This document shows positions 61,720 through 64,000 of a stretch of 64,000 bases of DNA, one piece after another; position 1 is the first letter of the stretch; the number at the start of each line of letters is the position of its first letter. Position numbers and translations under genes: made by a program. The stretch is from contig NZ_BOOQ01000055.1 of assembly GCF_016863315.1 (NCBI RefSeq), forward strand, positions 1-64,000, in the 5' to 3' direction. The DNA comes from Planotetraspora silvatica (GTDB taxonomy: Bacteria; Actinomycetota; Actinomycetes; Streptosporangiales; Streptosporangiaceae). Below the pieces are notes generated by a model. That model was given only the letters and a program-made list of their open reading frames with translations, was not told where the DNA came from and ran no database searches.

Positions 61720-61870
61720 GAAGCGCGAGTAACGAAACGATGCCATCCGTCCTGCAAATAGTCGCAGGCCTGAGGCGGAACCTGAATGGCGCCCGCCGAA
61801 TAGAAGTCGCCGGGGAACGAATTTCTGCGGCTAGTGTGGGAAACCGTCCCGGTCCGAGGAAGGCAAGAGC

Positions 61871-62707
61871 ATGAAATTCGCACGGCACGGCAGTCGCGGC
61901 GCGGAAAAACCGATCGTGTGCGACGCCGACGGACGCTGGCGGGATCTCACTCCGGTCGCCGGGGACGTGACGCCGGATGTGCTGACGCGGCCGGAGTCCG
62001 AGTTCGGCCTGGAGTCGCTGCCGGTCGTCACCCGCCTGGAGCGATTCGGGCCACCGCTGGCGGGCGTGGGAAAGATCGTCTGCATCGGACTGAACTACCG
62101 GGACCATGCCGAGGAGACCGGGGCCGTACCGCCTGCCGAGCCGATCGTCTTCCTCAAGGCGCCCGATACCATCGTCGGCCCGGACGACGACGTGCTGATC
62201 CCGCGCGGCTCGCGTAAGACCGACTGGGAGGTGGAGCTCGCCCTCGTCATCGGGGCGAAGGCCCGCTACCTGGACGGCCCCGAGTCGGCCCTGGCGTGCG
62301 TCGCCGGTTACACGATCAGCAACGACGTCAGCGAGCGCGAGTTTCAGCTGGAGCGGGGCGGCCAGTGGGACAAGGGCAAGAATTGTGAGACCTTCAACCC
62401 GCTCGGCCCGTGGATCCTCACCGCCGACGAGGTCCCCGATCCGCAGAAGCTGGACCTGCGACTGTGGGTCAACGGACAGGTGCGCCAGGATGGGACCACC
62501 GCCGACATGATCTTCAATGTGGCATACCTGGTCTGGCATCTCAGCCAGTTCATGGTCCTCAACCCCGGCGACGTCATCAACACCGGCACCCCCGCGGGCG
62601 TTGCGCTCGGCAGCCCTGGCCTGCCCTATCTGCGCGCCGGCGACGTCGTGGAGCTGGAAATCGACGGCCTGGGACGCCAGCGCCAGAACTTCAAAGCCGC
62701 GCACTGA
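61871..62707 (+). CDS. Fumarylacetoacetate hydrolase-family, candidate 2,4-diketo-3-deoxy-acid hydrolase
   Basis: 278 residues. The FAH fold motifs are IVCIGLNYRDHAEETG, PIVFLKAPDTIVG, DWEVELALVIG (metal-binding Glu), AGYTISNDVSEREFQ, and MVLNPGDVINTGTPAGVALG. This subgroup includes 2,4-diketo-3-deoxy-L-fuconate hydrolase, which makes pyruvate and lactate, and the equivalent for pentonates, which makes pyruvate and glycolate. GAGGAAGG precedes the ATG. It is divergent from the seven-gene operon that encodes the other pathway steps. Confidence 0.88.
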   Translation: MKFARHGSRGAEKPIVCDADGRWRDLTPVAGDVTPDVLTRPESEFGLESLPVVTRLERFGPPLAGVGKIVCIGLNYRDHAEETGAVPPAEPIVFLKAPDTIVGPDDDVLIPRGSRKTDWEVELALVIGAKARYLDGPESALACVAGYTISNDVSEREFQLERGGQWDKGKNCETFNPLGPWILTADEVPDPQKLDLRLWVNGQVRQDGTTADMIFNVAYLVWHLSQFMVLNPGDVINTGTPAGVALGSPGLPYLRAGDVVELEIDGLGRQRQNFKAAH

Positions 62708-62716
62708 GCGCGGAGG

Positions 62717-62741
62717 GCCGGTCGCGGAGTCCGCGACCGGC
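62717..62741. terminator. Bidirectional hairpin terminator
   Basis: GCCGGTCGCGGA (62717-62728) and its complement (62730-62741) form a near-perfect 12-bp inverted repeat; as a hairpin about 10 bp pairs with a 5-nt loop. It lies between the convergent FAH and GH5 genes. Confidence 0.65.
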
Positions 62742-62758
62742 ACGGGCGTCACTCCTCG

Positions 62759-64000
62759 TCAGAGGACCTGCTGCCACTTCTGGTTGGTGCCATTCCCGCA
62801 CGACCACAGCTGAACGTTCGTCGTGCTGTACAGATCGGCGTCCAAGCAGAGCTTGGAGTCGACACCGCGGATCGTCCCGTCGGAGAAGAACAGCCACTTC
62901 TGGTTGGCGTTGCCCAGGCAGTCATGGACGACCACCCGGGTGCCGTTGGTCTTGCCGAAGCCGTAGGCGTCCAGGCATTTCGTTCCGTCGTAGACCGTGA
63001 GCGCGTTGCCGGCAGACCTGGTCCACCGCTGGTTGTCGCCGTTCCAGCAGTCCCACACCTGAAGCTGGACGTCATTGTTGTGTGAGATGCCCGGTATGTC
63101 GAGGCACTTGTTGTACCAGGGGGTGCGTAGCTGGCTCGTGCTGGAGCCGGATCCGCCCCAGGCGTACTTCAGCCGGTCGACGGCCGTGGGGTTCGGTATC
63201 CACAGTGGCAGGTTCTGGGTGCCGCCGGCGAACGCGCTGTAGAGCCGCAGGATGTTCAGCGAGTCGTGGTCGGGGCTGGTGGTCCGACCGCCGATGCCGT
63301 GACACCAGATCGCGCCCAGGTGGTAGTCGTGAACGACGTCGGTGATGGCGCGCAAGTAGGCGACCTCCTTGGGGGTCGCCGCGCCGGGGGTGGCGGAGTA
63401 GTCGATGCCGTTGTCGGCGTCGGCGCCGAACTCCTCGATGACGGTGCGGGACGAGCAGTTGCCCATGTAGGTCTTGATGTCGTTGACCCACTCGGTGTAG
63501 GTCCGCGCCGGGTAGGGGAAGGCGTAGCGGTGCATCGCGAGGTAGACGCCGTCGAAGCGGGAATCGTTGCACAGCGGGCGCAGGTCGGTTCCCCAGCCGC
63601 CGCCGTCCGCCTGGGCGCCCTCGATGAACATCCGCTCCCTGGGGAAGCCGTTCGCGGTCTGGCGGGCGATCCAGTCAGCCGCGAAGTTCAGCCACTGGGG
63701 GGTGGTGAAGCCGATGGGCTCGTTGATCGGGTCGAAGTAGATCAGAGGATTGCCCCGGTACCTGACGGTGAGGGTGTCCCACATCTGGTTCCAGGTATTC
63801 AGGTAGCTGTCGACGACCTTGTTGCTGCCGTCCTCCACCCAGTAGCAGAGGATGACCTTGAAGCCCCGGGCGGTCGCGGCGTCGATGACGCCGTTGTAGG
63901 TGTTCCAGGCAGTGGTGGCGGGGTTGATCGGCAGCCGGACGGTGTCGGCGCCCAGGGAACTCTGGAACGCGGCGAACATGGCGTCGGCCTTGCTCCGGGC
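62759..64000 (-). CDS. GH5 glycoside hydrolase with ricin-type lectin domain (partial)
   Basis: At least 413 residues; the 5' end lies beyond the window, since the frame is open to base 64000 with no start. The GH5 (TIM-barrel) part shows the acid/base Glu in YFDPINEPIGF and the nucleophile Glu in TVIEEFGAD, with HRYAFPYPA and IWCHGIGG. After a short linker (GGSGSSTS) a ricin-B lectin (CBM13) domain follows, with three Q-x-W repeats (NQRW, NQKW, NQKW) and disulphide-type Cys. It is a secreted polysaccharide-degrading enzyme of the endoglucanase/mannanase class; the convergent sugar operon could use its products, but that is speculation. Confidence 0.88.
   Translation of the reverse strand, partial: ARSKADAMFAAFQSSLGADTVRLPINPATTAWNTYNGVIDAATARGFKVILCYWVEDGSNKVVDSYLNTWNQMWDTLTVRYRGNPLIYFDPINEPIGFTTPQWLNFAADWIARQTANGFPRERMFIEGAQADGGGWGTDLRPLCNDSRFDGVYLAMHRYAFPYPARTYTEWVNDIKTYMGNCSSRTVIEEFGADADNGIDYSATPGAATPKEVAYLRAITDVVHDYHLGAIWCHGIGGRTTSPDHDSLNILRLYSAFAGGTQNLPLWIPNPTAVDRLKYAWGGSGSSTSQLRTPWYNKCLDIPGISHNNDVQLQVWDCWNGDNQRWTRSAGNALTVYDGTKCLDAYGFGKTNGTRVVVHDCLGNANQKWLFFSDGTIRGVDSKLCLDADLYSTTNVQLWSCGNGTNQKWQQVL

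Noticed and set aside
1-64000. CRISPR arrays, tRNA or rRNA genes, transposons
   Set aside because: No regularly spaced repeats, cloverleaf-like sequences, transposase or integrase frames were noticed on either strand.

Overview
The window is chromosomal DNA of a high-GC, GTG-using, multi-regulator soil actinomycete. Large LAL-type LuxR ATPases, many ECF sigma factors, an MmyB-type XRE regulator, PadR/TetR/MarR/HxlR local regulators, secreted hydrolases and ABC cassettes all fit a filamentous actinobacterium of the Streptosporangiales/Streptomyces kind; the genus cannot be read from the sequence. No rRNA, tRNA, CRISPR array, transposase, integrase or PKS/NRPS gene was seen. It looks like accessory chromosomal-arm content: small regulator-plus-enzyme units, several decayed gene fragments, and a few larger operons.

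Layout. 0.2-4.9 kb: a vanadium-haloperoxidase/PAP2-like secreted protein, an alcohol dehydrogenase remnant, and a translationally coupled MarR - MFS - isochorismatase-like operon. 5.2-9.5 kb: DUF3592 membrane protein, hemerythrin-domain protein, an HxlR regulator divergent from a DUF899 + pyridoxamine-oxidase-like pair, and a DUF6928-like protein. 9.5-19.5 kb: three alpha/beta hydrolases and an SDR on the minus strand, a LuxR regulator, and two large divergent LAL regulators, with two decayed hydrolase fragments. 19.9-22.1 kb: an ECF41 sigma factor carrying the family signature motifs, followed by its usual oxidoreductase partner. 22.3-30.3 kb: XRE/MmyB regulator, thioredoxin-NHL protein, a PadR/SDR divergent pair with two tandem PadR-type operators, an orphan ABC-type membrane protein, and an OmpR-type two-component system. 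30.4-36.3 kb: HupE/UreJ-like membrane protein and a 1572-residue secreted phosphoesterase/beta-propeller fusion. 36.5-45.8 kb: MarR with epoxide hydrolase, HD protein, kinase-like APH, TetR divergent from a quinone-oxidoreductase-like enzyme, tautomerase, and a secreted M36 metalloprotease. 45.9-50.4 kb: a compact ECF sigma - membrane anti-sigma - ABC ATPase - two membrane proteins cassette. 50.4-53.9 kb: maleylacetate reductase-like enzyme, SDR, a second SnoaL-tailed sigma factor and a broken SDR. 54.3-62.7 kb: a seven-gene minus-strand operon (UxaA-type dehydratase, SMP-30 lactonase, two SDRs, GlcD, GlcF, LysR) in which every junction is an ATGA overlap, with a fumarylacetoacetate-hydrolase-family gene divergent from it. 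62.8-64.0 kb: the 3' part of a secreted GH5 glycosidase with a ricin-type lectin domain, running off the window.

How genes work together. The clearest pathway is the 54-62.7 kb region. The enzyme set matches a non-phosphorylative oxidative sugar route: sugar dehydrogenase, lactonase, sugar-acid dehydratase, 2-keto-3-deoxy-acid dehydrogenase, 2,4-diketo-acid hydrolase, and a membrane-linked glycolate/lactate dehydrogenase for the two- or three-carbon product. The sugar itself (6-deoxyhexose such as fucose or rhamnose, or a pentose) cannot be decided from sequence alone. Several other units are regulator-enzyme pairs with visible operator palindromes (PadR, TetR, HxlR, MarR).
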